Source of the DNA: Desulforamulus reducens MI-1
GTDB lineage: Bacteria > Bacillota > Desulfotomaculia > Desulfotomaculales > Desulfotomaculaceae
Assembly (NCBI RefSeq): GCF_000016165.1
Contig: NC_009253.1
Location: 2,328,332 to 2,392,331 of the forward strand
DNA length: 64,000 nucleotides
Direction: 5' to 3'
Each line of letters begins with the position of its first letter. Position 1 is the stretch's first letter. The position numbers were made by a program, and so were the translations under genes. Below the pieces are notes generated by a model. It made no database searches. It was given only the letters and a program-made list of their open reading frames with translations, and was not told where the DNA came from. Positions 42,940 to 51,227 of this stretch are shown here, in pieces.

Positions 42940-43299
42940 ATATTATCTGTCACCTACTCGCAAAACTTATCTTACTACCACAACTGGTAAATATTCGCCA
43001 GTAGTTAAAGAATTCCTCCCTTATTAAACAATACAGGGGTAGCTATATAAAAAATGAATTCAGAGGTATTTTTCCCCCTATGACAAATTCTTATCCCAGC
43101 AGGAAAAAATAGTTTGATATTGAAATAGTATTTTTAAAATTAGAAAAGCTTAGCTTACACCATTCCCAAAGGAACTAGAGAGTTCTTAATGTACTCTTTG
43201 AGCAAAAACAGCCGGAGCCTAGTTTGCTCTTATGTATGGTAAATTTTATAATTTTTGATAGGCTAAGAAATATGTATCTCTTTTAGGAGGTATTGCTAT
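42940..43299. other. 360-bp divergent intergenic region
   Basis: Between hepT (minus) and the next plus-strand gene. It holds the degenerate repeat copy D. No gene or clear promoter pair is seen. Confidence 0.5.
43144..43265. repeat. Dispersed palindromic repeat, degenerate copy D
   Basis: AAGCTTAGCTTACACC, a longer spacer, then GGAGCCTAGTTTGCTCTTATG and an AT-rich hairpin ending in GATAGGC. It matches the other copies in order and in the GCYCTTATG block, but the spacer is expanded and the stem damaged. Confidence 0.55.
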
Positions 43300-43596
43300 A
43301 TGACAAAACGGTTTATTTCCCAAAGGGGTATCCTTATATCAATGGACATAGAAATCATGAAAGACTTCATTAGTGAAGTCTTGGACCAGATTGACGCCTG
43401 CCAGTCCCCTCCTTATTATAATCCAAATCTGGATAAGTTGGGACATGAAGTTCTCAGGGCCGCCTTCGAGTATGGTCTGGTTAATCTGGATGGAAGTTGC
43501 CCGAATCCAGGTAAACCCCACGACAATCATTCTAAGGACAACAAATCGCAGGGCACAGGTAAGGTTATACCCTTTAGGAATCCTCAACGGCCGTGA
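43300..43596 (+). CDS. Hypothetical protein, 98 residues
   Basis: Not recognised. It has an N-terminal helical part (MDIEIMKDFISEVLDQIDAC), then LDKLGHEVLRAAFEYGLVNL and a disordered, basic end (SKDNKSQGTGKVIPFRNPQR). TTAGGAGGT precedes the ATG. It overlaps the end of the carbonic anhydrase gene, convergent, by 13 nt. Confidence 0.7.
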   Translation: MTKRFISQRGILISMDIEIMKDFISEVLDQIDACQSPPYYNPNLDKLGHEVLRAAFEYGLVNLDGSCPNPGKPHDNHSKDNKSQGTGKVIPFRNPQRP

Positions 43597-44141
43597 ACAA
43601 CGACATCTAGTTTTCCTGTTTCCGGATCAATTACAAACCCATGTACCAAAATTCCTGGAGGCATTAGCGGGTGCTTTTTTATAATCTGAACACTATTTCT
43701 TACGCTGTCTGTTACATTGTCAAAACCATGCAACCACCTTTCTATATTAAGTCCAGCATATTCAAAGGTAGTTATGGTTTCTTTTGAAATTCCCCGTTGT
43801 ACCATATTTTCTAATGTGCGATGGGGATTGATGTTGGCCATTCCACAATCATAGTGCCCGATAACAAAAACTTCTTCTGCCCCAAGCTCATAAATAGCAA
43901 CTAAGATACTTCGCATAATACTACCCAAGGGGTGTGAAACTAATCCTCCAGCGTTTTTAATTATTTTAGCATCCCCATTTTTTAAATTCATGGCCTTTGG
44001 TAGCAATTCTGTTAACCTAGTATCCATACAGGTAAGAATAACCATCTTTTTATCGGGGTATTTTGTGGTTTGGTATTTCTCAAATTCCTTTTGGTCTACA
44101 AAATTTTGGTTAAATGCAATAATTTCTTCAAAACGACTCAT
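43584..44141 (-). CDS. Beta-class carbonic anhydrase
   Basis: 185 residues, short clade. Zinc ligands: Cys in LTCMDTRLTELLPK with its Asp-Arg pair, and His and Cys in VIGHYDCGM. It interconverts CO2 and bicarbonate. The ATG at 44141 (MSRFEEIIAFNQN) follows AAAGGGTGA; the GTG at 44150 lies inside that site. C-terminus VIDPETGKLDVVVHGR is usual for the clade. Stand-alone gene. Confidence 0.93.
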   Translation of the reverse strand: MSRFEEIIAFNQNFVDQKEFEKYQTTKYPDKKMVILTCMDTRLTELLPKAMNLKNGDAKIIKNAGGLVSHPLGSIMRSILVAIYELGAEEVFVIGHYDCGMANINPHRTLENMVQRGISKETITTFEYAGLNIERWLHGFDNVTDSVRNSVQIIKKHPLMPPGILVHGFVIDPETGKLDVVVHGR

Positions 44142-44254
44142 GCCAGTCACCCTTTACGTTTTACGCTACAGAATAGGATTATTTTATAGCATAGAAAAAA
44201 CTTATGCTAGCATTTTCCATATTAAATTTATGCAAGAAATAATACTTCAGGGAT

Positions 44255-44683
44255 CTAGCCTAGTGGTCTATTGTTAAGAACCAGTACTGGTTCTTTTGTT
44301 GTTTTAGCCGTCTCTTTTGTTTGTTTTACAACCTTCACTATATGCTGATAGGCTTGCTGGGACCCTATTAGCAAGAGATGCACTCCGATAAAATCGATTT
44401 CTTTTAGATTACATTCATTATGAAAAACCGAGATAAGATTTTCTAGGCAGGGTAGTAATACCTTTGAAGAGCCTCTTCCCAGGGTAAATACTTTATTTCC
44501 CTCTTCATCAATCCCACGGTATATAACCCTGCCCATATCTTTATAGGAAAGCTTATTAAAATAATCAGTCTTTAAGATTTCTTCTTTGGTTGTTATTCTA
44601 TCAAATGGCAGTTTATTTAAATGAATTGCCGATGCCAGGGAAGAGGAATGGGTTCCCCAAAAACAGTTATAGATAAAAATCAT
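44255..44683 (-). CDS. DUF3189 protein
   Basis: 142 residues of a Firmicute family of unknown function: MIFIYNCFWGTHSSSLASAI at the start, FTLGRGSSKVLLPCLENL in the middle, IDFIGVHLLLIGSQQAYQHI near the end. The GTHSSS segment is its hallmark. It lies 59 bp after the tRNA-Sec terminator on the same strand but is unlikely to be co-transcribed. Confidence 0.85.
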   Translation of the reverse strand: MIFIYNCFWGTHSSSLASAIHLNKLPFDRITTKEEILKTDYFNKLSYKDMGRVIYRGIDEEGNKVFTLGRGSSKVLLPCLENLISVFHNECNLKEIDFIGVHLLLIGSQQAYQHIVKVVKQTKETAKTTKEPVLVLNNRPLG

Positions 44684-44741
44684 AGTATCACCAAAAGTAT
44701 TATTAACCTTTTATTCAAATAATAAGCTTCTATATAAAAAA

Positions 44742-44799
44742 AATAAAAATTTCCTTTTGCCACTTGATCATGATCAAGTGGCAAAAGGAAATTTTTATT
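44742..44799 (-). terminator. 58-bp perfect palindrome, terminator of tRNA-Sec
   Basis: Twenty-nine bases (ending CACTTGATCA) are followed without any loop by their exact complement (starting TGATCAAGTG). In RNA it can form a long hairpin; a T-run lies beyond it on the minus strand. It begins at the CCA of the tRNA. Confidence 0.85.
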
Positions 44800-44896
44800 G
44801 GCGGGAGTGTGTGAGAATCGAACTCACCATGGACAGGAACACTGCCCAACGACTGGTTTTGAAGACCAGGAGCACCACCAGGCACCATCCACCCCC
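44799..44896 (-). tRNA. selC: Selenocysteine tRNA (TCA)
   Basis: 98 nt. Anticodon arm CTGGTCTTCAAAACCAG reads UCA. It has a long variable arm (TTGGGCAG/CTGTCCA), an extended D stem and encoded CCA. Acceptor GGGGGTG/CACTCCC with one G-U. It works with SelA and SelB, whose genes are at 58.5-61.9 kb. Confidence 0.95.
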
Positions 44897-45137
44897 AAAA
44901 CTTTAAGTTTGTTACACATTTTATTCTGGGTAGTTTATTTTATCAAAAAAAGCAGTTTATTATTATTTTGACTGTTTTAAATTTTACATTATAATTTATG
45001 TTAAGTCAAACATAATATAAATTTGACACTTTTAATAAAACTCCTTCTAAATAAAGGCATGCCATTTATTGCCTAAACAGTTTATTCGCCTTGTACAATT
45101 TTAACAACATAAAATATGATAAAGAAAAAACATATTA
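44897..45137. other. Intergenic region upstream of tRNA-Sec
   Basis: AT-rich, no supported gene. Confidence 0.4.
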
Positions 45138-45185
45138 TAAAATAAAAGAATCGAAGGCGATTGGGTTAGGTCCGCCTTCGATTCT
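45138..45185 (-). terminator. Terminator of the 25-residue peptide gene
   Basis: AAAGAATCGAAGGCG/CGCCTTCGATTCTTT stem with T-rich end, immediately after the stop codon. Confidence 0.85.
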
Positions 45186-45263
45186 TTACTCTTTCTCTTC
45201 AGTTTTAGGTATCTCTTCTAAGCCAACATCTTCTAAGATTTTGTTAATGAGATCTTTAGACAT
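45186..45263 (-). CDS. 25-residue acidic peptide
   Basis: The frame encodes MSKDLINKILEDVGLEEIPK followed by TEEKE. AGGGGGTGG lies just before the ATG and a strong terminator directly after the stop, so this is a complete, separate transcription unit. Acidic and helical with no membrane segment. Unknown family; too short for standard gene finders. Confidence 0.55.
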   Translation of the reverse strand: MSKDLINKILEDVGLEEIPKTEEKE

Positions 45264-45433
45264 CGTTCCACCCCCTCTATATTTAAATAATTTTATCACT
45301 ATCATTTCGAAATGTCAACAGTAAAATTAAATTATTTTCTGTATGAAATGCTTTTAAAGTTTATTTTAGATTAAACGGTATAAAACCCAGCATAACTGTC
45401 AAATTATGTACTATTATGTAAATAGTTTCCAAC

Positions 45434-45463
45434 TCATCCACATTATTCACAGGTTTATCCCCA
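45434..45463. promoter_or_regulatory. Cluster of three DnaA-box-like sequences
   Basis: TCATCCACA (45434), TTATTCACA (45443) and TTATCCCCA (45455), nearly contiguous and in the same direction. The middle one fits TTATNCACA; the others differ by one base from TTATCCACA. Confidence 0.4.
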
Positions 45464-45464
45464 C

Positions 45465-45512
45465 TTTTTACCATTTATATAAAAATAACCATTTTTATAT
45501 AAATGGTAAAAA
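45465..45512. repeat. Perfect 21-bp AT-rich inverted repeat
   Basis: TTTTTACCATTTATATAAAAA and its exact complement, with 6 bp between them. It directly follows the DnaA-box-like cluster. Confidence 0.8.
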
Positions 45513-45543
45513 CATTGAACCCGGCTGTTTAAGCCGGGTTCAA
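45507..45543 (-). terminator. Terminator of the 64-residue coiled-coil gene
   Basis: TTGAACCCGGC/GCCGGGTTCAA stem, 7-nt loop, then TGTTTTTACC on the minus strand. Confidence 0.85.
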
Positions 45544-45604
45544 ACGGAGAGTTATTTATTAGCCGCTATGGCTACTATTATAGTTCCCAATAGGTTAAAA
45601 TTTA

Positions 45605-45799
45605 TTAGTCTTCTTTCACATTATATTCCGGTTCTCTCCAGTCTAGTTCCTTTGCAAGTTCCTTGATGGTATCTCTTAACTGGCTTTCCTCGATCTTTAA
45701 TCCACGAATTTTCGACCTGATGGTCATTAATTCTTTGATCAGCTCATTAATCCTAGTTATTTTTTGTTTATGGCGGTAGGTATTAATATCAGTAATCAT
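45605..45799 (-). CDS. Hypothetical coiled-coil protein, 64 residues
   Basis: The ATG at 45799 (MITDINTYRHKQKITRINEL) is preferred to a TTG at 45823 that has no binding site. Residues 15-50 are one heptad-rich helix (IKELMTIRSKIRGLKIEESQ). Unknown family. It lies 36 bp below the Cys-cluster gene on the same strand and may share its transcript. Confidence 0.6.
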   Translation of the reverse strand: MITDINTYRHKQKITRINELIKELMTIRSKIRGLKIEESQLRDTIKELAKELDWREPEYNVKED

Positions 45800-45835
45800 A
45801 TGGATAGTATTTCCTTGCTTCAATTTTTTAACCCG

Positions 45836-46504
45836 TTATAATTTTTGAGAATTTTCTTTATATATATTATTCCATACTTCTAAACTACAAACCTCTTTTA
45901 GCAGCACATCTTTGTATGTTTTTTTACCGGTAAAACCATTTTCAGGATAATCTTCCCCTTGAGGGCTTGCTTGGTACTCTTCGTGGTAAAATAATCTAAT
46001 ACCAGCGTCTTTACACTGGCTCATCCATAAGCGAACCAATTCATCCATACCTGTATTTACCAATTCCGAACGAAAATCCTGGGCAGACTTAGTACTTTCC
46101 ATACAAATAAAACTCTGACAAACCAGGGATCTGGCAGTATAACTACCACAGATATGCTGCTCCTGATCAAGGAAATGGCAAGCACCCTCCTGGGTAAAGC
46201 CCAGACTAATATCCACAGCGCCACCTTCAGCATAAATATAGGTATACTGATCTAAGAAATCCAATAGAGGCCATTCATTATCCAGGACCAGTGCTCCCCC
46301 TAACTGATTAATATAGTTTAGTACATCAATACTGGTAAGGGGAATTCTTTCCCAACAGCATTCATCACAGCCTCGACAAGGTGGATTCGTGTTTTCATCG
46401 ATAAATTTATTGATAGCATCTAAATAATCCTGTACAGAAGCAGTCTCATCTAAAATCTGTAAATCGTAAACATCTTTATTTTTTATAAAAACTTTTACTT
46501 TCAT
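45836..46504 (-). CDS. YkgJ-type Cys-cluster (Fe/Zn-binding) protein
   Basis: 222 residues. The family cluster is PPCRGCDECCWERIPLTSID, with later conserved CHFLDQEQHICGSYTARSLVC. Proteins of this UPF0153/YkgJ group bind iron or zinc through these Cys; function unknown. Lower part of the sequence is poorly conserved. GGGAGAGC precedes the ATG. Confidence 0.8.
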   Translation of the reverse strand: MKVKVFIKNKDVYDLQILDETASVQDYLDAINKFIDENTNPPCRGCDECCWERIPLTSIDVLNYINQLGGALVLDNEWPLLDFLDQYTYIYAEGGAVDISLGFTQEGACHFLDQEQHICGSYTARSLVCQSFICMESTKSAQDFRSELVNTGMDELVRLWMSQCKDAGIRLFYHEEYQASPQGEDYPENGFTGKKTYKDVLLKEVCSLEVWNNIYKENSQKL

Positions 46505-46596
46505 AACGCTCTCCCTTTTACAAAAATATTATTTTAACTTTTTGTTTTTTATATATAACCTCTCAGATAGGTTTCAAACAAAATTGACAGGAAATA

Positions 46597-46622
46597 AAAA
46601 AAAGCAGGGTCAATACCCTGCC
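46597..46622 (-). terminator. Terminator of tRNA-Gly
   Basis: GCAGGG/CCCTGC stem, then a run of eight T on the minus strand. Confidence 0.88.
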
Positions 46623-46627
46623 TTTAC

Positions 46628-46702
46628 TGGAGCGGAAGACGGGATTCGAACCCGCGACCCTCGCCTTGGCAAGGCGATGCTCTACCACTGAGCCACTTCC
46701 GC
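46628..46702 (-). tRNA. tRNA-Gly (GCC)
   Basis: 75 nt, acceptor GCGGAAG/CTTCCGC, anticodon loop within CGCCTTGCCAAGGCG reads GCC, T-arm GCGGGTTCGAATCCCGT, CCA encoded. Confidence 0.97.
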
Positions 46703-46997
46703 ATTAACAATAAATATATTAGCATAGATCATCAAGATTGTCAAATATTTAGCATTTTATTTATTTATATCTGATTATTTTACCTTTCTTTTACTTCTGA
46801 AACAAATTTTATCTCCTATTGTTTGCTTCTAATTTATCTGTACCCAACATATGATTGAACTAAGAAAGCAGGGGGGTGATATATGAGAAAATTCACATAA
46901 ATATTTTTATGCCATCCAGTGGGCTTTTTTTAGATTCACTCTGGAATTATTAGGAAGAACCCCTTACAATAAGAAATAAATAAAAGGAGGCTCTACT
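46703..46997. other. Region upstream of uspA with a small hairpin
   Basis: GGGGGGTG then ATG opens a frame of only five codons (46883). GCC/GGGC with a T-run lies near 46911-46930. This could be a leader-type attenuator, but the stem is short. Confidence 0.3.
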
Positions 46998-47435
46998 ATG
47001 TATAAAAAGATTCTAGTGCCCCTGGATGGTTCGGAACGTTCAATTAAGGCCCTGTCCCACACTGTTGCGTTAGCAGAAAAATTGGCAGCTAAAGTAACCC
47101 TAATGCATGTCGTTCCCAGTTTGCCACCCTATGTTAATACAGCAGTTGATCATTTAGGTCAGGTACAGCAATCTATCATTGAAGAATTAATGAAAAATGG
47201 CAAGGAGATGCTAGAACAATTTGTTTCCTCCATTTCAGATAAAAATATAGAAGTGGACACATATACCGTCATGGGCCAACCAGCAGATGAAATTTTAGAA
47301 AAAGCGAATCAGGATAATTATGAATTAATAGTGATCGGAAGCCGTGGCTTGGGAGAAATAAAGGGGTACATCATGGGAAGTGTCAGTAACCGCGTCTCTC
47401 GTCATGCATCCTGCCCAGTTTTAATTATAAGGTAA
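46998..47435 (+). CDS. Universal stress protein, UspA family
   Basis: 145 residues. KKILVPLDGSERSIKALSHT starts the fold; the ATP-binding GSRGLGEIKGYIMGSVSNRV is near the end, followed by SCPVLIIR. An ATP-binding Usp-fold protein tied to stress or stasis in other bacteria. AAAAGGAGGC precedes the ATG. Monocistronic with a shared terminator downstream. Confidence 0.94.
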   Translation: MYKKILVPLDGSERSIKALSHTVALAEKLAAKVTLMHVVPSLPPYVNTAVDHLGQVQQSIIEELMKNGKEMLEQFVSSISDKNIEVDTYTVMGQPADEILEKANQDNYELIVIGSRGLGEIKGYIMGSVSNRVSRHASCPVLIIR

Positions 47436-47470
47436 AATAGTAGTTTTCCAAAAGGTTTTTCATTATATCA

Positions 47471-47507
47471 AAAATTAACACCAACCATTGGTTGGTGTTA
47501 ATTTTTT
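47471..47507. terminator. Terminator between uspA and the SLH gene
   Basis: ATTAACACCAACC/GGTTGGTGTTAAT with T-runs on both strands. It overlaps the last codons of the SLH gene. Confidence 0.9.
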
Positions 47508-48397
47508 AAGTCTTTAACAAGCTTGATATCCAATTTTGTTGGATAGTTTGATGGGATTGGTTTGCTGTCTTTAGGTTCCGTTATAACCGTTGAATTATAG
47601 GAACTGGGAGTAGGTTCTTTAGTTTGATAGTAAACCATCAATGTATTGCCTTGCAAGTCTATTTTAGAAATAGTTAATTCATACCCACTGGATGGCTTTT
47701 CACCCCAAGAAATTTCTACTTCTCGGCAACCTTCTTTTCCAGTCACAACCTCCGCAGTTATATCATTAGTTTTTACTTTAAGGAAAGGTTCTAACCGTTT
47801 TATAACGTTTTTAAGTTCCTCTGCCAATACTCCTCGATCCGGCTGGAAATTGCCATCCTCTGTAAGCACCATTATTTTTAAACCAACTAGCAACTTAATA
47901 TCGTCAACTGCTACTTTGTTTGCTTTGTTCAAATCATTAATTTGAGGACCAACTTCCATTTGCACTTGCCCCTGGGCTTTTCGCTGCAACAGACCACCAC
48001 AAATTTGGGCTATTTCTTCACGGGTAATAAGCTCTGAGGGGCAAAAACTACGATCATCAGTATGAAGAACCCCATTATATCCTAGGATCATAATTTCATT
48101 AGCTGAAGGGTCCGCTGCAACTACATCATCGAAAAAGTCACTAACTTCCGGGGCTTTATAAAAACGAAAGCCATCAAGATTTAATTCTAGAGAGTTAACC
48201 AGCAATTCAGCAGCTTCTGCCCTTGTAATATAAGGCAATGTCTTACTGACATTGGTTTTCTTATCATCTACCTGCTGTTCTTGGGCCTGCTGTGTATTAT
48301 TTATATTTTCGTCAGCTAACCCCGATGCAATGGGCCATAGAGAAACAGCTCCTATCAAGGTTGCACCTATTAGTAAAAATCCAAACTGCCTTCTCAT
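47498..48397 (-). CDS. Exported SLH-domain-like protein
   Basis: 299 residues. ATG 48397 follows GGGAGGG and opens a signal peptide (RRQFGFLLIGATLIGAVSLW) with a polar linker after it. Two SLH-like repeats follow: YITRAEAAELLVNSLELN and, after FFDDV, NEIMILGYNGVLHTDDRSFC with ELITREEIAQICGGLL. The C-terminal 100 residues (EVVTGKEGCREVEISWGEKP) resemble a PrcB-type protease-complex domain. Secreted and probably cell-wall associated. Confidence 0.75.
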   Translation of the reverse strand: MRRQFGFLLIGATLIGAVSLWPIASGLADENINNTQQAQEQQVDDKKTNVSKTLPYITRAEAAELLVNSLELNLDGFRFYKAPEVSDFFDDVVAADPSANEIMILGYNGVLHTDDRSFCPSELITREEIAQICGGLLQRKAQGQVQMEVGPQINDLNKANKVAVDDIKLLVGLKIMVLTEDGNFQPDRGVLAEELKNVIKRLEPFLKVKTNDITAEVVTGKEGCREVEISWGEKPSSGYELTISKIDLQGNTLMVYYQTKEPTPSSYNSTVITEPKDSKPIPSNYPTKLDIKLVKDLKN

Positions 48398-48471
48398 AGA
48401 TTTCCCTCCCGTTATTTTATTGACGCTGTTAACAACCAATAAGTTCCATGTCACTGTGAATAAAAATTAGA

Positions 48472-48560
48472 AAAACTTGGCTTCGCCAAGTCTTTAGACG
48501 TCGGCGGAGCCTTAGTTTGCCCTTATGCATATCGGAAAGTTTTATACTTTCTGATATGCT
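48472..48560. repeat. Dispersed palindromic repeat, copy C
   Basis: AAACTTGGCTTCGCC, CTTTAGACGTC, GGCGGAGCCTTAGTTTGCC, CTTATGCATATCGG and a second hairpin, GCATATCgGAAAG/CTTTCtGATATGC. The spacer is shorter than in A and B. Confidence 0.8.
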
Positions 48561-48586
48561 AAAAAAGACCGGCATAGTAACCGGTC
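48561..48586 (-). terminator. Terminator of the purine operon
   Basis: GACCGG/CCGGTC stem, T-run of six on the minus strand, 20 bp after xpt. Confidence 0.88.
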
Positions 48587-48606
48587 ATATCTGTTGATAA
48601 CTTTTT

Positions 48607-49173
48607 CTATTCCTCCAGATGCAGTTTTCCACCTTCGAGACTACTTACTTTGATCAGAGACTCAATTCTAACACCAGCATCCCGCAAAGCCTTACCGCCC
48701 CCCTGAAAGGCCTTTTCTATGACAATGCCTACCCCAACTAGTTCGGCATCTGCTTGCTTTACCAGATGAGCTAACCCCTTGAGAGCTTCGCCCCGGGCCA
48801 AAAAATCATCCACAATAAGTATTTTATCGTCGGATTTCAAATATTGCTTTGCCACAGAAACAGTTACAGACTCGTTCTTGGTAAAAGAATAAATGTTCGA
48901 TACATAGGAGTCGCCCAGCGTAGATGGAACCTTTTTCTTGGCAAATAGTAACGGTGTTCGTAGTGCCAGAGCGGTTGTTAAACCAATGGCAATCCCAGAG
49001 GCTTCTATGGTTAACACTTTAGTTATTTTGTCGTCCCTAAAACGACGTGCAAATTCTTCTCCGATTTCCATCATAACATTTGGGTCAATCATATGGTTGA
49101 TAAAGGAATCTACCCTTAATATTTGATCCGAAACAACTTCGGCATTGTTTTCTATGATTTCTTTCAATTGCAT
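48607..49173 (-). CDS. xpt: Xanthine phosphoribosyltransferase Xpt
   Basis: 188 residues. The PRPP site is [18 protein letters not shown]; the N-terminal part, [20 protein letters not shown], and [16 protein letters not shown] are typical. It converts xanthine (and poorly guanine) to the nucleotide with PRPP. The ATG at 49173 follows AGGGGGAG. Last gene of the operon, coupling uptake with salvage. In B. subtilis xpt is itself under a guanine riboswitch. Confidence 0.95.
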
Positions 49174-49196
49174 ATTAACTCCCCCTAATGTCATTA

Positions 49197-50129
49197 TCAG
49201 CGTTCTTCACGGTCATAGGGCAAGCCTAATGCGCCTGGAGAACCAACCCGGTTAGCCATAGCCTTTCGAGTTACCATAATTAAAACAAAAATAGTAAAGA
49301 AATAAGGTAACATTTTCAAGAAGAACGAAGGAATCATCACACCCATGGCCTGTGCACGAAAGCCAAGGGCATCAATCCCACCAAAAATATAACTACCAAA
49401 CATCGCCCTAAGGGGATTCCACGTGGCAAATATTACCAGGGCCACCGCAATCCACCCTCTGCCCGCTGTCATATTTTCTAACCAGGTGGGTGCATAGGCC
49501 AGTGAAAGGTACGCCCCACCGATTCCAGCCAGCATACCGCCCATAATTACATAGATGTAACGAATTCGATAGACACTAACCCCTAGGGAGTCCGCAGAAG
49601 CTGGGTTTTCACCCACTGCCCTTAGGTTCAAACCCGGTCGTGTCCGGTAAATAAGAAACCAGAGGGTTGGCACCAACAGATAGGTTACATACACTAGATA
49701 ATCGTGATGAAAAAAGATCGGTCCTAAAAATGGGATATCGCTTAAAAAGCCAAGGGTTACTGGCTTAAAGGAATTCACCACAGGAATTCCTATATAGGAT
49801 TTCCCAATAAAGCCAGATAACCCTGTGCCAAATATTGTAAGAGCCAGTCCACTTACAACCTGGTTGGCCTGCAAGGTTACTGTTAGGAAAGCATGGATCA
49901 GAGCCATTGCCCCGCCACCTAGCATAGCAGCTAAAACACCCAGCCACGGATCATTGGTTTTAATGGCAAAGGCAAAACCACTGACAGCTCCCACCAGCAT
50001 CATACCTTCAACCCCCAGATTGAGAATACCAGATCTCTCGGTCATTACTTCGCCCAGTGCCGCATATAGGATTGGGGTGCCAGCCGTAATGGCGGTGGCC
50101 AAAATAGTTATTAATAATTCCTGTGACAT
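49197..50129 (-). CDS. Nucleoside/purine ABC transporter permease 2
   Basis: 310 residues, about eight membrane helices, BPD_transp_2 fold (as NupQ). [20 protein letters not shown] starts it and [20 protein letters not shown] is the typical loop. [20 protein letters not shown] contacts the ATPase. Second permease of a BMP-type nucleoside importer; substrate (guanosine-like) is inferred from family and context. Four bp after the first permease. Confidence 0.93.
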
Positions 50130-50132
50130 TGG

Positions 50133-51227
50133 CTACACCTCCATCTTGGTTTTGCCTCTATAGACAATTTTATAGCGATTAAATATTTCTCCACCTAAAA
50201 TAAAAAACAACAAAGCACCTTGTATCATAAATACAATGGCCGCAGGCACCCCACTGGATTGCACGCTATAACCACCAACCTGTAAAGCACCCAGTAAGAA
50301 GGAAACAAACAGGATTGCAAAGGGATTTAATTTTCCTAGCCAAGCCACAATAATGGCAGTGTAGCCATAACCAGGACTAATGCCCTGCTGCATCCTTTGA
50401 GCAATGGCTGAAACCTCGGCCATACCAGCAAGTCCTGCCATGGCCCCGCTGAGAAACATCACCATGAGAATATTCTTGGTTATATTCATGCCTGCATAGC
50501 TTGCCGCTCTGGAACTCTCCCCAATCACTGTTACCTCATAGCCCCAGCGAGATTGCCTCAGGGCAAACCAGAGAAACACTGCTATAACCAGTGCAAAAAC
50601 CAGCCCAAAATGAACTCTGCTGTTACCCAGTGTTGGCAGAATGGCTGAGGGTTCAAAGGGTTTACTTAATGGAAAGTTCATGCCCTGGGGATCTTTCCAT
50701 GGGCCAAAAACTAGATAATTCACCCAAAGTATAGCTACATAGTTCAACATCAGAGTAGTGATGGTTTCATTCACACCCAGATATGCCCTGGGAATACCAG
50801 GCAGTAAGCCCCAGATCCCGCCACATATTATCCCAGCTAAAACCATTAACGGCAGCATAACATAAGCTGGTAAATGAGAAAAGTTTAAGGCAACCCAGGC
50901 AGCTCCAAAGGCCCCCATATGAAACTGACCCTCGGCACCAATGTTCCAAAGCTGCATACGAAAGGCAATGGATACTCCTAAACCACAAAGCATCAAAGGA
51001 ATGGCTTTTACAATGGTTTCGGACAAGCCGTAGGAAGATCCAACTGCTCCTTCCAACATACCGAAATAAACTGCAAAAACCTGCCCCCAAGTAATACCCT
51101 TGGGGGAGGTTAATCCGTTGATATAAAGGAAGATGGCTCCGGTGATCAGTGCTAGAAAAATAGCGGTAAGTGGAATTAAGATCATGCCAGCCAGAGAAGG
51201 TGCTGACCGTCTCTCCAGTTTAATCAT
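50133..51227 (-). CDS. Nucleoside/purine ABC transporter permease 1
   Basis: 364 residues with an added N-terminal helix, BPD_transp_2 fold (as NupP). LCGLGVSIAFRMQLWNIGAE is the signature; YEVTVIGESSRAASYAGMNI is the coupling loop. Overlaps the ATPase gene by 4 nt (ATGA). Confidence 0.93.
   Translation of the reverse strand: MIKLERRSAPSLAGMILIPLTAIFLALITGAIFLYINGLTSPKGITWGQVFAVYFGMLEGAVGSSYGLSETIVKAIPLMLCGLGVSIAFRMQLWNIGAEGQFHMGAFGAAWVALNFSHLPAYVMLPLMVLAGIICGGIWGLLPGIPRAYLGVNETITTLMLNYVAILWVNYLVFGPWKDPQGMNFPLSKPFEPSAILPTLGNSRVHFGLVFALVIAVFLWFALRQSRWGYEVTVIGESSRAASYAGMNITKNILMVMFLSGAMAGLAGMAEVSAIAQRMQQGISPGYGYTAIIVAWLGKLNPFAILFVSFLLGALQVGGYSVQSSGVPAAIVFMIQGALLFFILGGEIFNRYKIVYRGKTKMEV

Larger units (their letters stand above)
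45264..45604. other. 341-bp gap with DnaA-box-like cluster and inverted repeat
   Basis: Holds the elements listed at 45434-45463, 45465-45512 and 45507-45543. No gene. Confidence 0.5.

Noticed and set aside
46883-46930. Leader peptide attenuator before uspA
   Set aside because: Frame of five codons and a very short stem; too weak to claim.
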